A model generated the notes under the pieces. The model made no database searches, was not told the DNA's origin, and saw only the letters and a list, made by a program, of their open reading frames with translations. This document shows positions 13,273 through 21,421 of a stretch of DNA of 35,082 nucleotides, piece after piece. Each line of letters opens with the position of its first letter. Position 1 is the first letter of the stretch. Source of the stretch: Acidimicrobiaceae bacterium (GTDB lineage Bacteria; Actinomycetota; Acidimicrobiia; Acidimicrobiales; RAAP-2); the NCBI GenBank assembly GCA_027306525.1, contig DAHUZM010000065.1:1-35082 (forward strand). The letters are read 5' to 3'. Made by a program: the position numbers and the translations under genes.

Positions 13273-14627
13273 GGCGAGCGCGTCTCGGTGGCGTGCTCGC
13301 ACCCATCGGCTGGCCGTGAGCGAGGCTCCTCCGTGAGGAGCTCGCCGATCGCCGCCATGAGCACTTCGGTGTTCGCACGGGCGTCTTCGGAGCGCAGCGC
13401 GACGGGAGGCCCGACGCGCACGAACACGTCGTGGAAGCCGACGAGCCTGGGGGCCTTCGCGTCGCGCGGCCAAACGCGCTCGGTACCCCACAGCCCGATG
13501 GGCACCACCGGTGCGCCCGTTGCGGCGGCGAGCCTGGCCGCTCCCGTGCGACCCCGCAGCACGGGAGCGAGCGCCGCCCCCCCACGAGGGATGGTGCCCT
13601 CGGGGAGGATCACCACCACCTCCCCGGCCCTGAGCGCCGCCTCTGCCGCCTGGAGGGGTGCATCGGACCCGCTCCCCCGGTCGACCGGGATCCCTCCGAT
13701 CGCCTTCAACAGCCACCCGAAGGGGGCGATGTCGAAGAGCTCCCGCTTGGCGAGAAAGCGGACCGGACGGTTGAGCTGCGCGGCGACGACGGCGAGCGCG
13801 CACGCGTCGAAGTAGCTCCGATGGTTCGCGGCGAGAATCACGCCGCCACGCCTCGGGATCTCCGAGACCCCCCGGATGTCGAAGCGCGCGTACGGGAAGG
13901 CCTGCGGCCGGACGAGGAGCCGGAGCAGGTGGTAGGGCTCGAGCCCGACGATCGAGGGCACGCCGGGTGGCCGGTCCCAGTGCTCGACGGGCCAGCGCCT
14001 GGCGAACGCGAGTGCGTGCAGGCGTGGATCGGGGTTGAGGGCGTGGGGATGGCCCACCGCCGACAGCAAGGGGAGGTCGTAGACGCTGTCGCTGTACGCG
14101 TGGCAGGCCGTGAGGTCCTCGCCCACGGCCGCCGCCCAGCGGCGAACCGCCCGGAGCTTTCCCGGGCCCCAGACGAAGCCCCCCTCCACCCGGCCCGTGT
14201 AGCGCCCCTCGCGCACCTGGTAGCGGGTGGCGATCACCGCGTCGAACCCGAGGGTGCGCGCGAGGGGGGCGATCATGTCGAGCGGCGTCGTGGTCGTGAG
14301 CACGAGGCGGCGCCCGGCCACGCGGTGCGCCTCGAGGGCGCCCGGCGCATACGGGCTGACCAGGGCGAGAAGGTCGGGGACGGCAGCCTCCGCGGCCGCG
14401 GTGACCTGCTGCTTCGACCACCCGCCGGCCAGGACCGCCGCCGCCCGGGCGAGGCCGATCGAGACCAGGTTCTCACCCAGTCGGCCGTAGAGGGCATAGA
14501 GGGCGCCTGCCCCCGGGAGCCGGCGGTCGTGGGGGACGACCCCGCAGCGCCTGAGCGCCAGATCGAGCGCCGGGCCACTCGGGCCCACGAGGAGGGTCCT
14601 GTCCAGGTCCACGAAGACGGCGCCCAC
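13269..14627 (-). CDS. HAD-IB hydrolase fused to PlsC acyltransferase
   Basis: Bifunctional protein of about 452 aa. Residues 1 to about 210 are a HAD-IB phosphatase: FVDLDRTLL (Asp7, Asp9), LTTTTPLD and AYSDSVYDLPLL, ending with the family-like HALNPDPRLHALA. Residues about 235-430 are a PlsC acyltransferase with NHRSYFD (Asn268-His269 to Asp274) and VILPEGTIPRGG. Such fusions are known in actinobacteria and are thought to act in phospholipid remodelling. The GTG at 14627 is the only reasonable start close to motif I; the frame is open far upstream, but that is antisense to other genes. First gene of the operon with murT and gatD. Confidence 0.85.
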   Translation of the reverse strand: MGAVFVDLDRTLLVGPSGPALDLALRRCGVVPHDRRLPGAGALYALYGRLGENLVSIGLARAAAVLAGGWSKQQVTAAAEAAVPDLLALVSPYAPGALEAHRVAGRRLVLTTTTPLDMIAPLARTLGFDAVIATRYQVREGRYTGRVEGGFVWGPGKLRAVRRWAAAVGEDLTACHAYSDSVYDLPLLSAVGHPHALNPDPRLHALAFARRWPVEHWDRPPGVPSIVGLEPYHLLRLLVRPQAFPYARFDIRGVSEIPRRGGVILAANHRSYFDACALAVVAAQLNRPVRFLAKRELFDIAPFGWLLKAIGGIPVDRGSGSDAPLQAAEAALRAGEVVVILPEGTIPRGGAALAPVLRGRTGAARLAAATGAPVVPIGLWGTERVWPRDAKAPRLVGFHDVFVRVGPPVALRSEDARANTEVLMAAIGELLTEEPRSRPADGCEHATETRSP

Positions 14628-14673
14628 GAGAGGCGAGGCTACCGGGGCACGGAGCGAATTCTCCCCTGAATGC

Positions 14674-14760
14674 AGTGAAGGGATCGCCGGGGGGGCTGGC
14701 GATCCCTTCACTAATGACCTGCTTGGGAACAGTGGGGGGGGTTCCTGGTCCCTGCGGTCT
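14674..14760 (-). ncRNA. 6C RNA
   Basis: On the minus strand two hairpins follow each other, both with runs of seven C in the loop. Hairpin 1: GGAAC, loop CCCCCCCACT, GTTCC (14745-14726). Hairpin 2: AGTGAAGGGATCGCC, loop AGCCCCCCC, perfect 15-bp complement (14712-14674). This is the defining shape of the actinobacterial 6C motif (two stems with at least six C in each loop). A consensus-like promoter at 14767-14794 would start the RNA near 14760, giving about 87 nt, close to the size I recall for mycobacterial 6C/B11. I also recall that B11 lies beside a HAD hydrolase gene (Rv3661), as here. The 3' end, and whether transcription runs on into the HAD-PlsC gene, are unknown. Confidence 0.85.
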
Positions 14761-14766
14761 TCCACC

Positions 14767-14794
14767 ATTGTAGGGAATTCGGGCGATCTGTCAA
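14767..14794 (-). promoter_or_regulatory. Consensus-like promoter of the 6C RNA
   Basis: On the minus strand TTGACA (14794-14789) and TACAAT (14772-14767) are separated by 16 bp, the best housekeeping-type promoter I found in the window. The predicted start is 14759-14761, just before the first 6C hairpin. It may also drive the HAD-PlsC/murT/gatD operon. Confidence 0.75.
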
Positions 14795-14805
14795 GCAGCT
14801 GGATC

Positions 14806-14820
14806 AGATACTTGGTATCT
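14806..14820 (+). promoter_or_regulatory. LysR-type palindrome
   Basis: AGATAC-TTG-GTATCT, a perfect 6-bp inverted repeat, ends nine bases before the lysR ATG. It overlaps a possible -10 (TATCTT, 14816-14821), and its edge is 11 bp from the -35 of the divergent 6C promoter. It resembles the ATAC/GTAT core of LysR boxes, so autorepression and an effect on the 6C promoter are both possible. Confidence 0.5.
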
Positions 14821-14829
14821 TCACAAAAG

Positions 14830-15753
14830 ATGGAGATTCGGCACCTGCAGGCACTGGTCGGCATCGCCGAGCACGGGAGCTTCTCGGCCGCCGCCGAGGC
14901 GCTCGGCACGGTCCAGTCCAACGTCTCGGCACACGTCGCCCGCCTGGAGAAGGAGCTCGGTGCTCCCCTCGTCGATCGGACCGCCGGCCGCCTCACCGAG
15001 GAGGGGGAGATCGTCGTGGCCCGGGCCCGCCGGATGCTCGTCGAGCTCTCGGCCCTGGTGGCCGACGTCGCAGCGATGCGCGAGGAGGTCATCGGCACGG
15101 TCCGCTGCGGAATGATCGGCACGACCGGCCGCTGGCTCGTCCCGCTGCTCTTCGCCCTGGTGCGCGACCGCCACCCCCGGGTGCAGATGACGGTCGCCGA
15201 CGGCACGAGCGCCAACCTCGAACCCCGGCTGTTGAACGGCCAGCTCGACCTCGCCGTGGTGTCGCTGCCGGTCGTCGGAGACGAGCTCGTCGCCGCGCCC
15301 CTCTTCGAGGAGGACCTGATGCTCGTCATTCCGACAGACCACCCCTTCGCGAGCGCCCAGCGCCCGCTCCCCCTCGCCGCCCTGACCGAGCTCGACCTGG
15401 TGCTCCCCCTGCCCAACACGGCGCTGCGAGACGAGATTGACGCGGCGCTCCGCCAGGCCGGCGTCTCCCTGCGCCCGGCGCTCGAGCTCGACGGAATCCG
15501 GATGATCGCCTCGCTCACCTTCGACGGCTTCGGCCCGGCCATCCTCCCGGCCACCGCAGTCCCGAGGCACATGCGCGAGCGCTTCGCGCTCGTGCCCCTC
15601 GAGGGGTTCCCCCGCCGGAGGGTCGGCGTCGCGCAGCGACGCCGCGGCCTGCCTTCGGCGCCGACGCGCGCCGTGATCGACCTGTTGCACGCGGTGGCCA
15701 ACGACCCCCAGCGCCCAGAGGGGCTGCACGCGGCGGCCTCGGCGGACAAATAG
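14830..15753 (+). CDS. LysR-family transcription regulator
   Basis: Regulator of 307 aa. Winged helix-turn-helix at residues 1-60 (MEIRHLQALVGIAEHGSFSA, then AEALGTVQSNVSAHVARLE), followed by the periplasmic-binding-like effector domain (about 85-290). ATG 14830 matches the family's usual MEIRxL start; an in-frame TTG at 14812 lies inside the palindrome. No ribosome site is seen, and a -10-like TATCTT ends nine bases before the ATG, so the message may be leaderless. It stops 35 bases before gadB in the same direction, so co-transcription and control of gadB are likely. The effector cannot be read. Confidence 0.88.
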   Translation: MEIRHLQALVGIAEHGSFSAAAEALGTVQSNVSAHVARLEKELGAPLVDRTAGRLTEEGEIVVARARRMLVELSALVADVAAMREEVIGTVRCGMIGTTGRWLVPLLFALVRDRHPRVQMTVADGTSANLEPRLLNGQLDLAVVSLPVVGDELVAAPLFEEDLMLVIPTDHPFASAQRPLPLAALTELDLVLPLPNTALRDEIDAALRQAGVSLRPALELDGIRMIASLTFDGFGPAILPATAVPRHMRERFALVPLEGFPRRRVGVAQRRRGLPSAPTRAVIDLLHAVANDPQRPEGLHAAASADK

Positions 15754-15765
15754 CCGCTACCGTCG

Positions 15766-15781
15766 CCTCCGAACCTGGAGG
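15766..15781 (+). promoter_or_regulatory. Hairpin covering the gadB ribosome site
   Basis: CCTCC (15766-15770) can pair with GGAGG (15777-15781), the core of the gadB ribosome site, around the loop GAACCT. The stem is short, so any control would be mild or temperature-dependent; it may be chance. Confidence 0.3.
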
Positions 15782-15788
15782 TGCCGCG

Positions 15789-17246
15789 ATGCTGAGCGCG
15801 AAGGTCCCGCTCGAGGAGCTGAACGACGACCGGATGGTCGTCCCGACCTATGCCAAGCGAGGGCTCTCCCAAGCGGTCCCCCGCTACGAGATACCCGAGG
15901 ACGCCATGCCTGCGGACGTCGCCTATCAGCTGATCCACGACGAGCTCAACCTGGACGGCAATCCGACTTTGAATCTGGCCACCTTCGTCACCACCTGGAT
16001 GGACGACGAGGCCGACCGCCTCATGGCCGAGACGATGACCAAGAACGCCATCGACTGGGACGAGTACCCCCAGAGCGTCGAGCTGCAGGACCGCTGCGTG
16101 AACATGCTGGCCCGCCTGTACGGGGCCCCCGAGCACCACCGAAGCGTCGGGTGTGCGACCGTCGGCTCCTCGGAGGCCATCCACCTCGGGGGCCTCGCCA
16201 TGAAGTGGCGCTGGCGAAAGGCCCGAGAGGCCGCCGGCAAGGACGCCACGAAGCCAAACCTGGTCATGGGCGCGAACGTCCAGGTGTGCTGGGAGAAGTT
16301 CGCCCGCTACTTCGACGTGGAGCCGCGATATGTACCGCTCAGCGACGAGCGCTTCGTCATCGGAGTCGACGAGGCGATGGCGCTCGTCGACGAGCACACC
16401 ATCGGCGTGGTTGGGATCCTCGGCAGCACCTACACCGGCGAGTACGAGCCGATCGCAGCGCTCTCGGCGGCTCTCGACCGACTGGAGCGCGACCTCGGCC
16501 TCGACGTCCCCATCCACGTGGACGCGGCGAGCGGCGGGTTCGTCGCGCCGTTCCTCGCGCCCGAGCTTGAGTGGGACTTCCGACTACCCCGCGTGCGCTC
16601 GATCAACGTCTCGGGTCACAAGTACGGCCTCGTCTACCCCGGTGTCGGTTGGGTGCTGTGGCAGGACGCGGCGGACCTGCCCGAGGAGCTCATCTTCGAG
16701 GTCGACTACCTCGGCGGAAGCCACGCCAACTTCAGCCTCAACTTCTCGCGGGGCGCCTCCCAGATCGTCGCGCAGTACTACAACCTGCTCCGCCTCGGGA
16801 AGTCCGGCTACAAGGCGGTCATGGAAGCGCTCTCGGACACCGCACGGTGGATCGCATCGGAGCTCGCCCGCCGCGACGACATCAAGCTGGTCGCGGCGGG
16901 CACCGACCTGCCGGTCGTCTGCCTCGCGCTGGTTGGCAGCCCGGGCTTCAGCGCCTTTGATCTCTCGGCGATTCTCAGGCAGCGGGGCTGGATCGTGCCG
17001 GCCTACAAGATGGCGCCCGATGCCGAGAACGTCGAGGTCCTGCGCATCGTGGTCCGCGAGGGTCTGAGCCGCGACCTCGCGTCCGAGCTCGTCTATGACA
17101 TCGGTGCCGCCATCGACCACCTGGCCGGTGGACGTTCGGTCGAACAGCCCGCCTCGCCGGCCGCATCGCCCGCGCCCGGGCACCGAGTCGGTACGAGCAG
17201 GGTCACGCGGGCCAAGGCGAGCCCGAAGACCCGGGCGGTGTGCTGA
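15789..17246 (+). CDS. gadB: Glutamate decarboxylase
   Basis: PLP-dependent enzyme of 485 aa that converts glutamate to GABA and CO2, using up a proton. Family marks: MTKNAIDWDEYPQSVELQ, GCATVGSSEAIHLGG, HVDAASGGFVAPF and the PLP lysine in SINVSGHKYGLVYPG (Lys278). A strong GGAGGTG (15777-15783) lies five bases before the ATG. The C-terminal 30 residues are a variable Pro/Ala/Arg tail beyond the usual core. No antiporter gene (gadC) is adjacent, so either acid resistance or GABA metabolism is possible. It ends 11 bases from the convergent hydrolase stop. Confidence 0.95.
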   Translation: MLSAKVPLEELNDDRMVVPTYAKRGLSQAVPRYEIPEDAMPADVAYQLIHDELNLDGNPTLNLATFVTTWMDDEADRLMAETMTKNAIDWDEYPQSVELQDRCVNMLARLYGAPEHHRSVGCATVGSSEAIHLGGLAMKWRWRKAREAAGKDATKPNLVMGANVQVCWEKFARYFDVEPRYVPLSDERFVIGVDEAMALVDEHTIGVVGILGSTYTGEYEPIAALSAALDRLERDLGLDVPIHVDAASGGFVAPFLAPELEWDFRLPRVRSINVSGHKYGLVYPGVGWVLWQDAADLPEELIFEVDYLGGSHANFSLNFSRGASQIVAQYYNLLRLGKSGYKAVMEALSDTARWIASELARRDDIKLVAAGTDLPVVCLALVGSPGFSAFDLSAILRQRGWIVPAYKMAPDAENVEVLRIVVREGLSRDLASELVYDIGAAIDHLAGGRSVEQPASPAASPAPGHRVGTSRVTRAKASPKTRAVC

Positions 17247-17257
17247 ATCCCCTCGCC

Positions 17258-18403
17258 TCAGTGCCGGTGGGCGACGTAGGCCCGTGACTGTGCGGCCACG
17301 ATCGACACCAGGTTGCCCAGCGCGATGTTCACGTCGTCGAGATGCAGGCCCCAGTTGGGCCCGAGCACCTGGGCGACCTTGGGCCGCGGGTCCCCTGCCC
17401 TCGGGGTGACCTGGAGCCAGGTGGCGCCGTTCCTCGTCACACAGCGACCCCGGTAGAGACCCGGATAGGTGACCCACGGCGTGGAGACCGCCGTCCCCCC
17501 GCTCAAGAAATAGGCCGAGAGCGGCGCCGACCCGCCGGCCAGGTTGGCCGGGTTCGTGCAGAGCACCTGGTCTCGCGCATTCTTGCCCTGTCCCGACAGC
17601 GCGCTCACCCCCTGGCCGACGATGCCGAAGAGGCTCGTCGAGGGGGGCGCCTGGAGGAAGCTCGAGTACGCGATCACACATTGGGTCTCGGATTTCGAGA
17701 TGCAGGCGGGAATGTGCTTGAAGTCACCCCCCACGCGCTTGGCCTTGGGCACGGTGACGTTGCCGCCCAGGATGATCGCCGAGACGAGGCGCTTGCGGAG
17801 GGTCGGGTCGTCGTCGACCTTGCGCATGAGCAGCTCGATCAGGATGGCCGCTCCCTGGGAGTGGCCGATGAAGACGATCCCGCGCCCGTGGTTGTAGCGC
17901 CGTAGGTAGGTCTCAAAGCCCGAGAGGGCCGAGTCGTAGGCGAGCGCGGCATCGGCCGCGCTCACGTGCACCTTGCCCGAGATCGCAGCCAGCGTCAGCT
18001 GGCGATACATCGGTGCGTACACCCTGCAGACCTGAGAGAAGCGAGAGGCCTGCACGATGGCGACGCCGCTCTCGGCCGGCTGGACCCTCAGATCCGCATT
18101 GGCGCCCGGCTCGGGGCTCACCGTCGGGTACACGTAGAAACAGTCGATTGGGGGGTCCTTGGCCGGGACGGCCCTCATGAGGGTCGAGGTCCCATTCGCC
18201 CCGACGGCGGTGGTGGCGAGCGACGAGAGACAGGGGTCGGGGCGTTGGCCCGGCCGGCACAGCCACACGGTCCGCGACGGGGGCGCCGCCGCGGCCGCCG
18301 CTCGGGTGGCGAGTGCGGGCGACCCGAGGGCTGCCATCGCGAGCAGCACAAGGACCATCGCCGCACGCTCCAATCGCACCGTGCCCCCTGCGCCTCGCTT
18401 CAT
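17258..18403 (-). CDS. Secreted DUF3089 alpha/beta hydrolase
   Basis: Protein of 381 aa. Residues 1-35 form a signal peptide (MKRGAGGTVRLER, then a hydrophobic VLVLLAMAALGSPALATRA). The mature part has the DUF3089 pattern IDCFYVYPTVSPEPG, the nucleophile elbow GIVFIGHSQGAA (Ser182) and a LHLDDVNIALGN end. Six or more cysteines in the mature part fit an exported, disulfide-containing protein. DUF3089 proteins are predicted lipases or esterases; the substrate is unknown. The ATG at 18403 is preferred over starts 14 codons upstream because it directly precedes the basic signal-peptide region. Confidence 0.85.
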   Translation of the reverse strand: MKRGAGGTVRLERAAMVLVLLAMAALGSPALATRAAAAAAPPSRTVWLCRPGQRPDPCLSSLATTAVGANGTSTLMRAVPAKDPPIDCFYVYPTVSPEPGANADLRVQPAESGVAIVQASRFSQVCRVYAPMYRQLTLAAISGKVHVSAADAALAYDSALSGFETYLRRYNHGRGIVFIGHSQGAAILIELLMRKVDDDPTLRKRLVSAIILGGNVTVPKAKRVGGDFKHIPACISKSETQCVIAYSSFLQAPPSTSLFGIVGQGVSALSGQGKNARDQVLCTNPANLAGGSAPLSAYFLSGGTAVSTPWVTYPGLYRGRCVTRNGATWLQVTPRAGDPRPKVAQVLGPNWGLHLDDVNIALGNLVSIVAAQSRAYVAHRH

Positions 18404-18449
18404 GGACTCTGCCCGCGCCGACCTCACGGGGACCATACAGTGCACCCCG

Positions 18450-19949
18450 GTGGCCCAGTCGCCGCGTACGCCCTTCGAGATGCCCGATGCGCTGGCATCT
18501 CACATCCTCGAGTCGGCCCGCGAGGCGGGCTGCGAGCACGCGGAGTTGCGGGTGGAGCGAATCCGCTCCCAAGCCGTTGCACTCCGCGACGGCGACCTCG
18601 AGACCGTCGCCGACGACACCGAGACCGGAGTGGGGTTGCGGGTCATCAGCGACGGGGCGATCGGGTTCGCGGCAAGCGTGGCCCTCGACGAACGCACCGG
18701 GCGGCGGTTGGTCGAAGAAGCGGTCGAGATCGCCCGGCTCGCGGCCAGGGCGTCCGGCCAGCGCGTCGAGCTCGCGTTCGAGCCGGGCCACGGCGAGGTC
18801 GAGTGGTCCTCATCACACCGCATCGACCCGACCGGCGTCCCGCTCGCGCGCAAGGTCGCCCTGCTCGCTCGCTGGAGCCGACGCGTGCTCGATGCGCCGG
18901 GCGTCGACCACGTGACCTCGTCGGTCCTCGCAGTCACCGAGGACAAGTTCCTGGCCGATCTGGCCGGGACGATCGCCCGACAACGCCGCGTCCGCATCCA
19001 CCCCCAGCTCGAGGCGGTGGCGCTCGGGGCGGGCGGCGATTTCGAGACCATGCGGACGCTCGCGCCACCGGCCGGGCGAGGGTGGGAGTACCTCGAGGGT
19101 GAAGGCTGGGACTTCGAAGCGGAGCTCGAGCGCTTGGGACCTCTCCTGGTCGAGAAGCTGGGCGCCCCGTCGGTCCGGCCCGGGCGCTACGACCTCGTCA
19201 TCGCGCCGACGAACCTCTGGCTCACCATCCACGAGTCGATCGGCCATGCCACCGAGCTCGACCGGGCCCTCGGCTATGAGGCGGCCTACGCCGGGACGTC
19301 GTTCGCGACGTTCGACAAGCTCGGGTCGCTCAGCTATGGATCGCCGCTCTTGCAGGTGACCGGCGACCGCACCGTCGAACACGGGCTGGCGAGCGTGGCG
19401 ATCGACGACGAGGGGGTCGAGGCACAGCGCTTCGAACTCGTGCGGGACGGGATCCTCGTCGGGTACCAGCTCGACCGGGCGATCGCCGCACGAAGCGGAC
19501 TCGGACGCTCCAATGGCTGTGCCTTCGCCGACTCGCCCATGCACATTCCGATCCAGCGGATGGCGAACGTGTCGCTCACCCCAACACCGGGGGGGCCGAG
19601 CACCGACGAGCTCGTCGCAGGGGTGAGCCACGGCATCCTGGTCGAGGGCGACAAGAGCTGGTCGATCGACATGCAGCGCTACAACTTCCAGTTCACGGGG
19701 CAGCGGTTCTTCGCGATCGAGAATGGCCAGCTAGCCGGGCAGCTGCGCGACGTCGCGTACCAGGCCACCACGACCGAGTTCTGGGGCTCGCTCGCCGCCA
19801 CGGGAGGCGAGGACACCTACCTGCTCGGAGGCGCATTCAACTGCGGCAAGGGCCAACCTGGGCAGGTCGCCCCGGTCAGCCACGGATGTCCGAGCGTGCT
19901 CGTCACCGACGTACGGATCCTGAACGCGAAGGAGGAGTCCGGCACATGA
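18450..19949 (+). CDS. tldD: TldD metalloprotease subunit
   Basis: Zinc protease of about 499 aa of the TldD/PmbA family. The metal motif is TIHESIGHATELD (His261-Glu262, His266), with further marks GCAFADSPMHIPIQRMANV and GEDTYLLGGAFNCGKGQPGQ near the end. With TldE it degrades or matures peptides that enter a narrow cavity. The start is uncertain: ATG 18402, GTG 18450 and ATG 18480 are all in frame without ribosome sites. GTG 18450 is chosen because ATG 18402 would share its CATG with the divergent gene's start, while TACAGT at 18436-18441 could serve a leaderless message at 18450. Confidence 0.9.
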   Translation: MAQSPRTPFEMPDALASHILESAREAGCEHAELRVERIRSQAVALRDGDLETVADDTETGVGLRVISDGAIGFAASVALDERTGRRLVEEAVEIARLAARASGQRVELAFEPGHGEVEWSSSHRIDPTGVPLARKVALLARWSRRVLDAPGVDHVTSSVLAVTEDKFLADLAGTIARQRRVRIHPQLEAVALGAGGDFETMRTLAPPAGRGWEYLEGEGWDFEAELERLGPLLVEKLGAPSVRPGRYDLVIAPTNLWLTIHESIGHATELDRALGYEAAYAGTSFATFDKLGSLSYGSPLLQVTGDRTVEHGLASVAIDDEGVEAQRFELVRDGILVGYQLDRAIAARSGLGRSNGCAFADSPMHIPIQRMANVSLTPTPGGPSTDELVAGVSHGILVEGDKSWSIDMQRYNFQFTGQRFFAIENGQLAGQLRDVAYQATTTEFWGSLAATGGEDTYLLGGAFNCGKGQPGQVAPVSHGCPSVLVTDVRILNAKEESGT

Positions 19950-21328
19950 CGCTGCCGGCGCCCCAAGAGGTCATCGATGCCGCGATCGCGGCGGCAGCGC
20001 ACGAGCCCTGCATCGTCATCGTCGAGGAGTCCCACGAGTCCGAGATCCGCTTCGCCAACAACACCACGACGACCAACGGCCGTCGGCGCGATCGAAGGGT
20101 GAGCGTCATCCGGTTCTGCGAGGTCGAGGGCGGCACGGCCGCCGGCGTCGCCACCCGCAGCGGTGAGGTCGACGTCGCCGAGATGGTCGCAGCGGCGGCC
20201 GGGGACGCCGCCAGCTCTCCGCCAAGCCCCGACGCCGCTCCACTCGTCGAGGGGGGCGAAGACCCCGGATTCGCCGCCGCGCCGACGGAGGAGGACCTGG
20301 GGGCGATGGCGCCGGTGCTCGACGGCCTCGCCCGGGCGTTCGATGCGGCGAGGTCGGCGGATCGGGTGCTCGCTGGGTTCCTCGAGCATCAGGCCGAGAC
20401 CGTCTACCTCGGCAGCTCGACCGGGCTGCGCAGGCACCATGCCCAGGCCACCGGTGCGCTGCACATGGTGGGCCGATCGATCGATGGCGCCCGATCGGCC
20501 TGGGTCGCTCGATCGACCGAAGATCTCTCGTCCCTCGACGTCGCCGCGATGGATGCCGAGCTCGCGACGAGGCTGGGTTGGGCACACCGGAGCGTGGCGT
20601 TACCCGAAGGCCGCTATGAGGTCGTCTTGCCGCCAGCGGCGGTGGCCGACCTCATGGTCGACGTCGTCTACTCGGCGAGCGGCCAGGACGCCGAGGAGGG
20701 CCGCACCGTGTACTCCTCACCAGGCGGGGGCACCCGCATCGGCGAGCGGTTCTTCGATCTGCCCTTCGCCCTCTACGGCGACCCGGCCGAACCGGGGCTC
20801 GAGTGTGCACCGTTCCTCGTCGTCGGCGCCTCCTCCAGCGAGGCATCGGTGTTCGACAACGGGATGGACCTCGAGAGGACCGAGTGGTTCGCCGAGGGAA
20901 CGCTGACCAACCTGCGCTACCACCGAGCCGGGGCGGCGCGCTCGGGTCGGCGATTCGTCGCGCCGGTCGACAATCTCGTCCTCGAGCTTCCCGGCGCGAC
21001 CGGGACGACCGAGGACCTCGTGGCGCGCACCGAGCGTGGGCTTCTCCTCACCTGCCTGTGGTACATCCGCGAGGTCGACCCCGCGAACCTGCTCCTCACC
21101 GGGCTCACCCGCGACGGCGTCTATCTGATCGAGCGGGGCGAGATCGTGGGCGCCGTCAACAATTTCCGGTTCAACGAGAGCCCGATCGACCTGCTCAGGC
21201 GGACGGTCGAGGTGGGTGCAAGCGTCACCACCCTGGGGCGCGAATTCGAGGAATGGGTGAAGCGAGTACGAACTCCACCACTGAGAGTGACCGACTTCAA
21301 CATGAGTTCGACCAGCGCAGCCAGCTAA
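19946..21328 (+). CDS. pmbA: TldE/PmbA protease partner
   Basis: Second subunit of the TldD/TldE complex, 460 aa, without a zinc motif, as expected for TldE. Family marks: [70 protein letters not shown] and the end segment [20 protein letters not shown]. The ATG at 19946 overlaps the tldD stop (ATGA) and follows GGAGG (19931-19935). Together the genes form a two-gene operon. The family is known for maturation of modified peptides and turnover of the CcdA antitoxin; whether it acts on any antitoxin here is open. Confidence 0.9.
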   Translation: MTLPAPQEVIDAAIAAAAHEPCIVIVEESHESEIRFANNTTTTNGRRRDRRVSVIRFCEVEGGTAAGVATRSGEVDVAEMVAAAAGDAASSPPSPDAAPLVEGGEDPGFAAAPTEEDLGAMAPVLDGLARAFDAARSADRVLAGFLEHQAETVYLGSSTGLRRHHAQATGALHMVGRSIDGARSAWVARSTEDLSSLDVAAMDAELATRLGWAHRSVALPEGRYEVVLPPAAVADLMVDVVYSASGQDAEEGRTVYSSPGGGTRIGERFFDLPFALYGDPAEPGLECAPFLVVGASSSEASVFDNGMDLERTEWFAEGTLTNLRYHRAGAARSGRRFVAPVDNLVLELPGATGTTEDLVARTERGLLLTCLWYIREVDPANLLLTGLTRDGVYLIERGEIVGAVNNFRFNESPIDLLRRTVEVGASVTTLGREFEEWVKRVRTPPLRVTDFNMSSTSAAS

Positions 21329-21421
21329 TTGGCAGTTCGATGGTTACTGGGAGGTCACCCATCCCCCAATTGTCGCTGTACGCGGTCGTAAATTTTCCCC
21401 ATCACGCACCACGCCCCACGA

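Noticed and set aside
12025-14421. A 798-codon minus-strand frame ending in MurT
   Set aside because: The segment before 13272 is the HAD-PlsC gene read in another frame; MurT begins at the ATG overlapping that gene's stop.
13269-16517. A 1082-codon open frame on the minus strand
   Set aside because: Only the part up to 14627 (HAD-PlsC) is a gene. The rest lies antisense to lysR and gadB and has no family marks; it is open because of GC-rich codon use.
21329-21421. A c-di-GMP riboswitch before the GGDEF/EAL gene
   Set aside because: No GEMM core (GGTCACGCAAAG-type) is present; the stretch shows only a -10-like TAAATT.
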